This document shows positions 18,027 to 26,186 of a DNA stretch of 64,000 nt, one piece after another. Source of the DNA: an uncultured Dehalococcoidia bacterium (GTDB lineage: Bacteria; Chloroflexota; Dehalococcoidia; Lucifugimonadales; UBA1123); NCBI GenBank assembly GCA_958296105.1, contig OY282441.1, forward strand, positions 186,001 through 250,000, given 5' to 3'. The notes under the pieces are model-generated. The model worked only from the letters and a program-made list of their open reading frames with translations. It searched no databases and was not told the origin of the DNA. Both the position numbers and the translations under genes were made by a program. The first letter of the stretch is position 1, and every line of letters starts with the position of its first letter.

Positions 18027-18549
18027 TCTGTCCAGCGTCCTTCTGGATCTTCTCCTGAAGCTGCATGATCCCGTGCATCAGCGCCTCCGGTCGCGGCGGA
18101 CAGCCCGCCACGTACACGTCCACCGGAATAAGATGATCCACCCCCATCACCACCGAGTAAGACCTGTAATACGGACCGCCGTTCGTGGCGCAGCTGCCCA
18201 TGGCGATTACCCACTTCGGATCCGGCATCTGCTCGTACAGCAGCTTTATCGGATCCGCCATCTTCTTCACCACCGTTCCCGCCACGATCATCACGTCCGC
18301 CTGACGCGGAGACGGCCACGTCACCACCCCGAAGCGGTCCAGATCGTGGTGCGACATGTGCGCGCTGATCATCTCGATGGCGCAGCACGCCAGCCCGAAC
18401 GACAGCGTCCACAGCGAATTCTTGCGCGCCAGCGCGAAAAGCTCGTCCGACTTCGCCGTCAGCGCGTTCGGCAGCGCGCGGTTGAACACACTCTCCGCCG
18501 GCGTGTTGCCCCTGCCGGGCTCGTAGCCCTCTCCAAGCCTCATCTCCAT
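18010..18549 (-). CDS. nuoB: NADH-quinone oxidoreductase subunit B
   Basis: A 179-residue subunit holding iron-sulfur cluster N2, the last electron carrier before quinone. The ligand region LACCAIEM gives the tandem cysteines, with further Cys in [17 protein letters not shown] and [14 protein letters not shown]. Two ATG codons are possible, 18549 or 18543; the second gives a 4-bp ATGA overlap with the nuoA stop. The longer frame further upstream is only nuoA in another phase. Confidence 0.95.
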   Translation of the reverse strand: MEMRLGEGYEPGRGNTPAESVFNRALPNALTAKSDELFALARKNSLWTLSFGLACCAIEMISAHMSHHDLDRFGVVTWPSPRQADVMIVAGTVVKKMADPIKLLYEQMPDPKWVIAMGSCATNGGPYYRSYSVVMGVDHLIPVDVYVAGCPPRPEALMHGIMQLQEKIQKDAGQSGAAR

Positions 18550-18908
18550 TGGAGAACCCCCTTCCGCCAGCCGTAGATCACCCCGAAGAACAGAATGCCT
18601 ATGAAGATCAGCATTTCGTAGAACACCGCCGGAATAGTCTTGAGAAACACCACCGCCCACGGAAACAGGAACACCGCCTCCACGTCGAATATCAGAAACA
18701 GAATGGCGAACACGTAGTACCGAATATGTATCTGCGACCACGTGAACGGAGCCGGCGGTATGCCGCACTCGTAGGGGATGTTCTTCGCCTCCGAAGGCCG
18801 CTTCGGAGCCAAGATCCAGGATGCCGCGAACAGCGCGGCAAGCGCGGCCATCCCGACCGCCGCCACCAGCAGCACCACCATCCAGTTGATGTCGTAGCCT
18901 TCGGGCAT
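18540..18908 (-). CDS. nuoA: NADH-quinone oxidoreductase subunit A
   Basis: A small three-helix membrane subunit of complex I with the signatures [31 protein letters not shown] and GVIYGWRKG. The ATG at 18908 is preferred over GTG at 18911 because it gives a 6-bp spacing to GGGAG. It is the first gene of the nuo cluster. The promoter should lie in 18909-19092, where I see no clear consensus. Confidence 0.94.
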   Translation of the reverse strand: MPEGYDINWMVVLLVAAVGMAALAALFAASWILAPKRPSEAKNIPYECGIPPAPFTWSQIHIRYYVFAILFLIFDVEAVFLFPWAVVFLKTIPAVFYEMLIFIGILFFGVIYGWRKGVLQWR

Positions 18909-18995
18909 CACGAACTCCCAAACGGTTCATCGGAGGCTTGCCCTCAGTGTAGCAACGCCCCCGAAAAGGTGTCAATCGAAGGCAGTAGGGAAATC

Positions 18996-19018
18996 CCCTC
19001 TCCCTCGACGGGAGAGGG
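18996..19018. repeat. Dispersed hairpin repeat (9-bp stem)
   Basis: A perfect CCCTCTCCC / GGGAGAGGG stem with a 5-base loop, followed by GGGTGA-like sequence. The same hairpin occurs at 49016-49037 and 49185-49207, so it is a dispersed repeat family. Here it lies in the divergent gap between nuoA and the hydantoinase gene. Confidence 0.8.
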
Positions 19019-19092
19019 TTAGGGTGATACCATTGCCACAGTAGAGAAGCCCCGCCAGCAAACTACTCGCCAACAGTGATAGACTGACCCAA

Positions 19093-20865
19093 ATGAACCC
19101 CGTCACACTCGAAATCATACGCGGCGCCGTCGCATCCACCATCCGCCAGATGGAGGCGCTCATCGAGCGCACAGCCATGTCTCCCGTCATCAAGGAGAAG
19201 ATGGACTACTTCGTCGCCATCTACGACCTAGAAGGCCGCATCGTAGACGGCTTCCTGTCCACGTCCGGCCCCCGCATCGTCGACCCCGTCCTCGAAGCCT
19301 ACCCCATAGAGGACATGCGCCCCGGCGATCTCTACTGGTACAACGACCCCCACCGCTCCAGGGGCGCGATCCAGCACACCGGCGACATGTGCTTCACCTC
19401 CCCCGTCTTTCATCAGGATACCCTCGTCGCCTTCGCCGTCAGCTACGGCCACTTCTGGGACATCGGCGGAAGCGTAGCCGGCAGCCTCTCCCCCCGCGCC
19501 TCCGAGATATTCCATGAGGGAACCCTAGTTCCCCCCATCAGAATCATGCGCGCCGGAGAGATCAACCGCGAGGCATACGCCATAATACTCAACAACAGCC
19601 GCTTCCCGGACATGCTCGAAGGCGACACCCGCGCGCTCATGGCAGCCTGCCGCCTAGCGGAAGAGCGCCTCGCCGAGCTGATGGACCGATACGGACAGCC
19701 CACCGTGCTGACGGCTTTCGATCACATCGTCAGCCGCAGCGTGGCAGCTTACAGAAAATTCGCGCGCGAAGTCATCCCAGAGGGCGAGAGCCACTTCTTC
19801 GACTACGTCGACCGCGACCCTGTGGACGGACAGCCCCGCCGCGTGGATGTCAAGCTGCTGCGCCAAGACGGCCGCATCGTGGCAGACCTCAGCGCAAGCG
19901 GCCCGCAGGCTAGGGGCCCCGTCAACTTCATCACCAGCCCCGGCGCGTTCAACCTCATCCTCGCGCGCCACCTGAGCTACATGGACCCAGACCTGCCGCT
20001 GAACGAGGGCGCCGTATCGTTCCTGGACGAGGTCAGGACGCGCCCCGGCACCATCACCCATCCCAACTTCCCCGCCCCCGTCGGCCTTCGCAGCCACACC
20101 GTCATAAGACTCATGGACATCATGGGCGGCATACTCGCGCAGGTCGCAGACGGCGCAGGCCCAGCCGCCTCGCCCGTCTACGTCATCTACAACCTGCGCA
20201 GCGTGGACGACAAGGGCCGATACCTCTACTTCAGCGAGGGCATAGGCTCCGGACAGGGCGCGCGCCCAACCGCAGACGGGCTCAACGTCATCTACTTCCG
20301 CGACCAGCGAAACTACCCCATAGAGTTCGAGGAGGGCGAATTCCCGCTCAGAATCGAGAGATACGCCATACGCCCAGACTCCGGCGGCCCCGGCCTCCAC
20401 CGAGGAGGATGCGGAGTCGTCCGCGATGTCCGCGTGCTGGTCGACTGCACACTCAGCACGCGCATGGACAACGCGCGCTTCCCGTGCTTCGGACTCAACG
20501 GCGGTCGCGCCGGACAGCCCGGGCGCATCGTCATAAACCCCGACTCCCCGAACGAAAACCGCGTCTCGCCCGCCGGCGAGAACATCCCGCTCAGCGCAGG
20601 CGACCTGCTCCGCGCCGAAACGCCCGGCGGCGGAGGCTGGGGACACCCATACGACAGAGACCCCCGCGCCGTCCTCGAGGACGTCCGCGAAGGCTTCGTC
20701 ACCATCCAGTCCGCCCGCGAAGACTACGGCGTCTCCCTGACCGCAGACCTCGCCATAGAGCCAGACGAGACCGCCACCCTACGCGCCCACAGCCGCCCCC
20801 GAATACCCCAAGTAGACCGAGGCCCCCAGGCCGCCCACTGGCTGCGCCGCCTCGCCGCCCAGTAG
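19093..20865 (+). CDS. Hydantoinase B / oxoprolinase family protein
   Basis: A 590-residue protein of the HyuB family, usual length 520-600. Typical segments are NPVTLEIIRGAVASTIRQME at the start, YNDPHRSRGAIQHTGDM, FAVSYGHFWDIGG, and the glycine-rich TPGGGGWGHPYDRDP at the C-terminus. HyuB works with HyuA to open hydantoin or oxoproline-type rings using ATP. No hyuA is adjacent, so the partner or exact substrate is unknown. Confidence 0.9.
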   Translation: MNPVTLEIIRGAVASTIRQMEALIERTAMSPVIKEKMDYFVAIYDLEGRIVDGFLSTSGPRIVDPVLEAYPIEDMRPGDLYWYNDPHRSRGAIQHTGDMCFTSPVFHQDTLVAFAVSYGHFWDIGGSVAGSLSPRASEIFHEGTLVPPIRIMRAGEINREAYAIILNNSRFPDMLEGDTRALMAACRLAEERLAELMDRYGQPTVLTAFDHIVSRSVAAYRKFAREVIPEGESHFFDYVDRDPVDGQPRRVDVKLLRQDGRIVADLSASGPQARGPVNFITSPGAFNLILARHLSYMDPDLPLNEGAVSFLDEVRTRPGTITHPNFPAPVGLRSHTVIRLMDIMGGILAQVADGAGPAASPVYVIYNLRSVDDKGRYLYFSEGIGSGQGARPTADGLNVIYFRDQRNYPIEFEEGEFPLRIERYAIRPDSGGPGLHRGGCGVVRDVRVLVDCTLSTRMDNARFPCFGLNGGRAGQPGRIVINPDSPNENRVSPAGENIPLSAGDLLRAETPGGGGWGHPYDRDPRAVLEDVREGFVTIQSAREDYGVSLTADLAIEPDETATLRAHSRPRIPQVDRGPQAAHWLRRLAAQ

Positions 20866-21036
20866 AAAGCGAATCTCCCATCCCCCCAATGCGCGAGGGC
20901 TGGAGCGAGGGCCGGAGCGAGGACGAAAAGCCCATACGCCGCCCCGCGCCCCAATTCCCAGTTGACACCGCGCCCCTTCGCTCATACCATTGGAACAGTT
21001 TGAGAGCTTGCCCCGTCTCTTGGTTGTGTCGCCGCC

Positions 21037-21912
21037 ATGCAGTCCAGCCACACCATACTGCCGCAGACCACTGCGACCAGATATGAGGTCGCGGAGTTTC
21101 GAGACGTCTCCTACCGCACCTATCGCGCGGAGCTGAGAATCCTGCGCCTTCAGTTGCTGCTGCTTCAGGAGTGGGTCGTGGAGCAAGGCAGGCGCGTAGC
21201 CATCGTCCTAGAAGGCAGAGACGCCGCCGGAAAAGGCTCCACCGCCTCCGGCATCACCCACTACCTAGATCCCAAGTCCGCCAGCATAGTAGTGCAGGGG
21301 ATACCCTCCCCCAAGAAGATGCGAAACTGGCTCGGATCCCACTACAATTCACTGCCAGAACCCGGCAGCATAACCGTGTTCGATAGGTCATGGTACTCTC
21401 GCGCCCTCATACAGCCCGTAATGGGCTACTGCTCCATGAGGCAGTACGGCTACTTCCTGAGCCGCGTCAACGACTGGGAGCGCGAGATCGTAGACGAAGG
21501 CGTAGACCTGCTCAAGATATACCTGTCCGTCTCCCGCGAGGCGCAGAGCCTCAGATTCCGCCTTCGCCAGAACAGCGAGCTTCAATACTGGAAATACTCC
21601 GCCACCGACCGCAGGGCAGCCGAGCGATGGCACATGCTCACCTACTTCAAGGAGCGCATGTTCGCCGTCACCTCCACAGACTACGCCCCGTGGATCGTCA
21701 TAGAGTCGGACAACAAGCATCAGGCGCGCCTCAACGTCATCCATTACATCCTCAGCCGCTTCGAGTACGAGGGAAAAGACCTCAGCCTCGAATCCCTACA
21801 GCCAGAGACAGACTCCGACAAGCTCACCAGCGTGATCGTCGACGGCGTTCTGTTCAAGGACATGGATGCCGACCAAGTGGAAGTGCTGGAACGGATTCTA
21901 ATGCATGAATAG
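21037..21912 (+). CDS. Polyphosphate kinase 2 family protein
   Basis: A 291-residue PPK2-type P-loop kinase. Walker A is EGRDAAGKGS at about residues 58-67, the second acidic motif is TVFDRSWYSRA, and SDNKHQARLNVIHYIL lies near the end. These enzymes transfer phosphate between polyphosphate and nucleotides. The gene overlaps the following Nudix gene by 8 bp, so they are likely co-expressed. A second PPK2 of different sequence is at 37.8 kb. Confidence 0.92.
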   Translation: MQSSHTILPQTTATRYEVAEFRDVSYRTYRAELRILRLQLLLLQEWVVEQGRRVAIVLEGRDAAGKGSTASGITHYLDPKSASIVVQGIPSPKKMRNWLGSHYNSLPEPGSITVFDRSWYSRALIQPVMGYCSMRQYGYFLSRVNDWEREIVDEGVDLLKIYLSVSREAQSLRFRLRQNSELQYWKYSATDRRAAERWHMLTYFKERMFAVTSTDYAPWIVIESDNKHQARLNVIHYILSRFEYEGKDLSLESLQPETDSDKLTSVIVDGVLFKDMDADQVEVLERILMHE

Positions 21913-22348
21913 AGAAGCCCTCCCGCGTATGGCAGCCGCCGGAGGACTTGCGCTCTGCGGCGGCCATGTACTGCTCATCAGAAAACATGGACTGTGGGAC
22001 ATCCCCAAGGGCAAGCGCAAGAAGAGCGAAGACCCCAGACGCTGCGCCATTCGGGAGATCGCCGAAGAGACCGGCCTAGACCCCGAACGCCTCTTCGTAA
22101 GAAGACTCCTCTTCCAGTCCAGCTACATCTCGTACTACTCCGGCAGTCCGTTCGACAAGACCGTGGACTGGTTCCTGCTCGACTATCGCGGCAGACTCAC
22201 CGACCCCCTCTACCCAGACCTCTCTGAAGACATCGACCGTTGCCGCTGGATCGCCGTTGACGATCTCATACAGACCCTCGATACAGCCCGCCCGTATCTC
22301 CGCAGCGTTCGCGCCCGAATAGAGCAGACCATCCACCTGATCCAATAG
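21905..22348 (+). CDS. Nudix hydrolase
   Basis: A 147-residue protein with a perfect Nudix box (GX5EX7REUXEEXGU): the box begins at the G of PKGKRKKSE and ends with REIAEETGL. The fold hydrolyses nucleoside diphosphates linked to another group. Coupling with PPK2 suggests a task in polyphosphate or nucleotide metabolism, for example diphosphoinositol- or Ap4A-like substrates, but sequence alone does not decide. Confidence 0.92.
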   Translation: MNREALPRMAAAGGLALCGGHVLLIRKHGLWDIPKGKRKKSEDPRRCAIREIAEETGLDPERLFVRRLLFQSSYISYYSGSPFDKTVDWFLLDYRGRLTDPLYPDLSEDIDRCRWIAVDDLIQTLDTARPYLRSVRARIEQTIHLIQ

Positions 22349-22354
22349 AACGGC

Positions 22355-22688
22355 GCGGCGTATGACCGCCCCGCAGACGCCGCAAACCCCACGCGGCATA
22401 TGACCGCCCCGCAGACTCCAAAATCCGCCTCGGCTCCTCCGCCGCGCGTCGCACGCCTGCCCTCACGACGTGGAATTCCAACGCCGTCTCTGCCATACTT
22501 GCTCCATGGACACGCCACCCTGAACGGAGGCACGCTCACGGCGCGGCGTATGACCGCCCCGCAGACTCCAAAAATCCGCCTCGCCTCCTCCGCCGCGCGC
22601 CGCACGCCTGCCCTCACGACGTGGAATTCCAACGCCGTCTCTGCCATACTTGCTCCATGGACACGCCACCCTGAACGGAGGCACGCTC
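22355..22688. repeat. 150-bp direct repeat forming a duplicated gene leader
   Basis: Two copies of a ~146-bp sequence, 22393-22537 and 22543-22688, offset by 150-151 bp and differing by a few bases; a short partial third copy of the front part is at 22355-22378. Each copy ends in GGAGGCACGCTC, the ribosome site of the next gene. In the second copy the start codon GTG follows; in the first copy the equivalent codon is ACG, so it is a leader without a gene. No other gene is seen in this 340-bp gap. Confidence 0.9.
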
Positions 22689-23171
22689 GTGGAACGCTAC
22701 TGGCTCATCGGCGGCGGCGCGCTCTTGGCTGTTCTGCTGGTTGCGAGCGTCGCCCTCGCGCTGGGCAGGGGAGAGGACACCCTCGCCCCGAACTCCCCCG
22801 AGTACGCCGTCCAGTCGTTCCTGCGCGCCATTGAGAGCCGCGACTTCGCCGCCGCCGACTCTCTGCGCTCATCCGAGCTTCTGCGCGCTTGCCCTCCGAG
22901 CCGCTACCCCACGCTGGACATGCGAGGAAGCCTCGACGAGCTGGACGATTCGCGGATTACTCTGAGCGGCGTAGAGACCATGGACGAGATCTCCGTAGTA
23001 ACCGTTATCCAGACCGTGCGCGGCGGCGGCGTGTTCAGCAGCTACGAGTGGGACGACGAACACCGCTACGCCCTTCGGCGCGAGGACGGCGCATGGAGAA
23101 TAGACGCCTATGTATGGCCCTACGACGAATGCGTATGGGAGCGCTTCGAATCCTCGGACACCCTGCGCTGA
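22689..23171 (+). CDS. Small membrane-anchored protein, module 1
   Basis: A 160-residue protein beginning with GTG, 8 bp after GGAGG; the frame runs on upstream but into the repeated leader. It has one N-terminal membrane helix (about residues 5-25, WLIGGGALLAVLLVASVALA) and a soluble domain starting with NSPEYAVQSFLRAIESRDFA. That domain looks like the tetratrico/NTF2-type extracytoplasmic domain of many anchored proteins (segment EYAVQSFLRAIESRD, then a terminal WRIDAYVWPYDEC), but I assign no family. A paralogue with the same layout is at 25128. Confidence 0.75.
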   Translation: MERYWLIGGGALLAVLLVASVALALGRGEDTLAPNSPEYAVQSFLRAIESRDFAAADSLRSSELLRACPPSRYPTLDMRGSLDELDDSRITLSGVETMDEISVVTVIQTVRGGGVFSSYEWDDEHRYALRREDGAWRIDAYVWPYDECVWERFESSDTLR

Positions 23172-23204
23172 GCCGCTTGGCTCCAGCTTGGTAAGGACTA
23201 CGCC

Positions 23205-25013
23205 ATGGACATCTTCGCCATCGCCTTACTCCAGATAGCGCTGATCCCGCTCGTAATCATCGGCGGAATCGCCTACGCGATCTACGTATGGAGACGACGC
23301 GCCAGCGATTCGGACGCGCCCGACGGGGGGCTGGGAACCCCGCGCCGATTCTACTTCTACTCCATCTCGTTCATCGCCCTGATGATGCTCGCCGGCGGCG
23401 TCATGACAGTCTTGTCGAGCCTCTTGGTCGAGCTTTTCGGCGATCCCGTCCTGCGAAATTCCACCGTCAGGCTGGCGACCGGCCTCGCGCTCACCATAGT
23501 CGGCGCGCCCCTGTGGGCGCTCCACTGGCGCTTCGTCCAGCTCCGATCCTCCGACACGCCCGCAGAGAGCCGATCCGTCATCAGAAAGCTCCACCTCTAC
23601 GTCACGCTCGGAGTCGCGCTCGCCTTCCTCGCCTACAACGGATCACGCCTGATCGCCTCTCTGCTTGGCGGCGAATACGCTTGGACGTCCTCACTGTCCG
23701 CCCTCGCCGTCTGGACGCTCGTATGGGCGTACCACTGGCGCGCAGCAGCCGCCGAGCATCCCGAAACGACTCTCGAGACACGCGGAATCAGACGCCTCTA
23801 CCTCTACCTCGCCTCCGCGCTCGGCATCTCCATGCTCGCATCCGGACTCGGCTGGCTCGTCCACATAGCCTTGGACGAGGGCCGCATCGCTCTCTTCGCC
23901 GTCACCGTGATCGACGCCGGCGACACCGGACTTCTGCGCTCCGCCGCCAGAGTGTCCCTGTCCGTCGCCATCGTTGGCGCCGCCATATGGTGGCCACACT
24001 GGTTCCGATTCGCCGCGCGCGAGCCGAACTCCCTGCTGAGGCGGCTGTACCTGTTCGCCGTCTCCGTTGGCGGCGCTTTCGTCATGCTGATCGGACTCGG
24101 ACTCCTGCTGAACTCGGCCCTCTGGTGGCTGCTCGGAGCGGCGGACGATCCGCCAGCCGTCCACTTCGAGACGATCCCACCAGCCACAGCCACCGCCGCC
24201 GTTGGAATCGCCCTGTGGCTGGCGTTCAGACGCCGCCTGTTCGCGGAGGCTTCCGGCAGCGATTCGATACCCGTCTCGCGGATATACGACCTGCTGCTGT
24301 CCGCCCTCGGACTAGCCGCCCTCGCCGCCGCCGCGTTCACCATCTTGGACGCCGCCATCCGCCTGATAGCTGGAACGTCCCCCGTCATGGTGGAAGACCA
24401 GTCTCGGCTGATGTCTCGAATCGCAGACACCCTGACCCTGCTGATACTTGGCATACCCACTTGGGGCATCCACTGGCGCAGACTCCAGACAGCCGCCCAC
24501 GCCGACCCCGAATCCGAGCGACCCGCCCTTCCGCGCAAGCTGTACGTACTTGGCGTCCTGTGTCTGGGCGTGCTGGCGCTCGTGGGCGGCCTCAGCGCCA
24601 GCCTGTTCATGTTCCTGCGCGACCTTCTCGCCGCCGATCTGTCTTCCGAAACACTGCGCGACCTCTCCGCCGCCCTCTCCACGACCTTCACCGCCCTGTT
24701 CGCCCTGTCCTACCACTGGACTGTCTACCGCCACGACAGACAGTTCGAGCCGGACGAGCCGACCCCCGAGCCTGCCCGAAAGCGCGTGACCCTGATCGCC
24801 GCCCCCCAGTCCGCCGCCGTCCTCGCCGCCGCTTTGGAGTCCGCCATCGGATACCCCGTGACCACCCTGCGCTGGTCGGACGCCCAAGCCTTCGCCCCCG
24901 CCCTCGACGCTCGCGCGCTGGAAGAGACTTCCCGCGCCATCGCCTCGTCCCCTGGAAGCCGCGTACTCCTCATCCCCGAGCCCCACGGCCTCCGCGTAAT
25001 CTCCCACGAGTGA
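23205..25013 (+). CDS. DUF5671-type multi-pass membrane protein, module 1
   Basis: A 602-residue protein made of repeated two-helix units, each beginning with a RRLYLY-like motif (RRFYFYSISFIALMM, RKLHLYVTLGVALAF, RRLYLYLASALGISM, RRLYLFAVSVGGAF, RKLYVLGVLCLGVL). This repeated pattern is that of DUF5671 domains. A cytosolic C-terminal domain of about 90 residues (VTLIAAPQSAAVLAAALESA onward, ending LLIPEPHGLRVISHE) follows. SD AAGGA precedes ATG by 8 bp. It sits 33 bp after the small anchored gene, and both are duplicated downstream, so they probably act together. Function unknown. Confidence 0.8.
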   Translation: MDIFAIALLQIALIPLVIIGGIAYAIYVWRRRASDSDAPDGGLGTPRRFYFYSISFIALMMLAGGVMTVLSSLLVELFGDPVLRNSTVRLATGLALTIVGAPLWALHWRFVQLRSSDTPAESRSVIRKLHLYVTLGVALAFLAYNGSRLIASLLGGEYAWTSSLSALAVWTLVWAYHWRAAAAEHPETTLETRGIRRLYLYLASALGISMLASGLGWLVHIALDEGRIALFAVTVIDAGDTGLLRSAARVSLSVAIVGAAIWWPHWFRFAAREPNSLLRRLYLFAVSVGGAFVMLIGLGLLLNSALWWLLGAADDPPAVHFETIPPATATAAVGIALWLAFRRRLFAEASGSDSIPVSRIYDLLLSALGLAALAAAAFTILDAAIRLIAGTSPVMVEDQSRLMSRIADTLTLLILGIPTWGIHWRRLQTAAHADPESERPALPRKLYVLGVLCLGVLALVGGLSASLFMFLRDLLAADLSSETLRDLSAALSTTFTALFALSYHWTVYRHDRQFEPDEPTPEPARKRVTLIAAPQSAAVLAAALESAIGYPVTTLRWSDAQAFAPALDARALEETSRAIASSPGSRVLLIPEPHGLRVISHE

Positions 25014-25127
25014 CCATTAGCCCCTGCCCCCATTCTCACCAGCTGCCAAATCGGGCATGTGACAGCCAGCCTCGTATGCGATACTGTGCTTCGATTCAGC
25101 ACACACTCCCAGCAGGCGGGGCGATTC

Positions 25128-25643
25128 ATGGAACGGCATTGGCTCATCGTCGCGGGAGCGATTCTCGGAGTACTGCTGATCTCCACCCTCGCCGCGCTTC
25201 TGACGAGAGGAGAAGCCGAGTTCGCCGCCGGCTCCCCCGAGTATGCCTTTCAGCAGTACGTAAAGCTCCTCGTTCGAGAGGACTACGACTCCGCCAAAGC
25301 CATGTGGTCCGTCGGGCTGCGCGAGCAGTGTTCCTTCGATGAGTTCCTGCCCGTTGCTGGGCGCGAGGTAGGCGAATATCGGGAAGGGCGGGTGAGAGTC
25401 TTGCTGGAAGACGTGGATCCGCCGCCCGAACGCTATATGGAAAACGATGGCACATCTCTGATCACCCTGCGCGTGACCCGTGTCAACAGACCTTTCGGAT
25501 TCTGGCCGTACAGCAGCCGTGACCGCCTCCATCTGTTTCGCGTAGTCTCTGACGGCGGCAGGTGGCTGGTAGATGGACACACTTGGCCTCCATACGACAG
25601 CTGCATGTACCATTACGCCGGACTCCAATCCGGCTACGACTGA
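25128..25643 (+). CDS. Small membrane-anchored protein, module 2
   Basis: A 171-residue paralogue of the gene at 22689. It starts MERHWLIVAGAILGVLLIST, with a single membrane helix, then GSPEYAFQQYVKLLVREDYD, a conserved element shared with module 1, and ends DGHTWPPYDSCMY. Start chosen at ATG 25128 because it aligns with the GTG start of module 1. A 36-bp segment inside it is repeated exactly in the following gene. Confidence 0.75.
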   Translation: MERHWLIVAGAILGVLLISTLAALLTRGEAEFAAGSPEYAFQQYVKLLVREDYDSAKAMWSVGLREQCSFDEFLPVAGREVGEYREGRVRVLLEDVDPPPERYMENDGTSLITLRVTRVNRPFGFWPYSSRDRLHLFRVVSDGGRWLVDGHTWPPYDSCMYHYAGLQSGYD

Positions 25644-26186
25644 AGCGCGCCGCAATTTCGGACAGCCTTCTTCGGGAGCAGACCCATATGGAAATCTTGA
25701 TTGCGTTCATAATCTGGCCCATCTTCTTGTTCGCCGGTATGAGCGGAGTCATCTGCGGCGCATACTTCCTGCGCGGAGGCAGGCTGAACGCCGTGTCCGA
25801 TGCCGGCATCGGAACGCCGCGCCGCATCTATTTCTACTTCATGTCGTTCGTTGCGCTGATGATGCTGGCGAGCGGCGTCATAACCGTTCTCGTTGCGCTG
25901 ATGGACAGGCTGTTCTATGCGAGATTCGTCATCGACTCCTCCACCGTCACCCTGTCCATAGGCTTAGCGCTGTCCATCGTAGGGCTTCCCCTATGGCTGT
26001 TCCACTGGCGGTTCGTCCAGCGCGCCGCCGCCGATATGCCGTTCGAGCAGAGGTCCATTGTCCGAAAGCTGTATCTGTACGCCGCGCCCGCCGTCGCGCT
26101 GAGCTTCATCGCCTTCAGCGGATACAGAGTATTGGAGTACCTGCTGGGCGTCGCCGCGCTTCTGACGAGAGGAGAAGCCGAGTTCG
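25189..26186 (+). repeat. 36-bp exact repeat shared by two adjacent genes
   Basis: Positions 25189-25224 and 26151-26186 are identical over 36 bp and are in the same reading frame in two unrelated proteins, giving the peptide AALLTRGEAEF in both. In the small anchored protein it lies after the membrane helix; in the DUF5671 protein it lies between membrane repeats and has no counterpart in the module 1 paralogue. This suggests a short copy or conversion event. Confidence 0.9.

Noticed and set aside
18550-18975. Extended start for nuoB
   Set aside because: The longer frame runs through nuoA in another phase; the conserved NuoB begins at 18549 or 18543.
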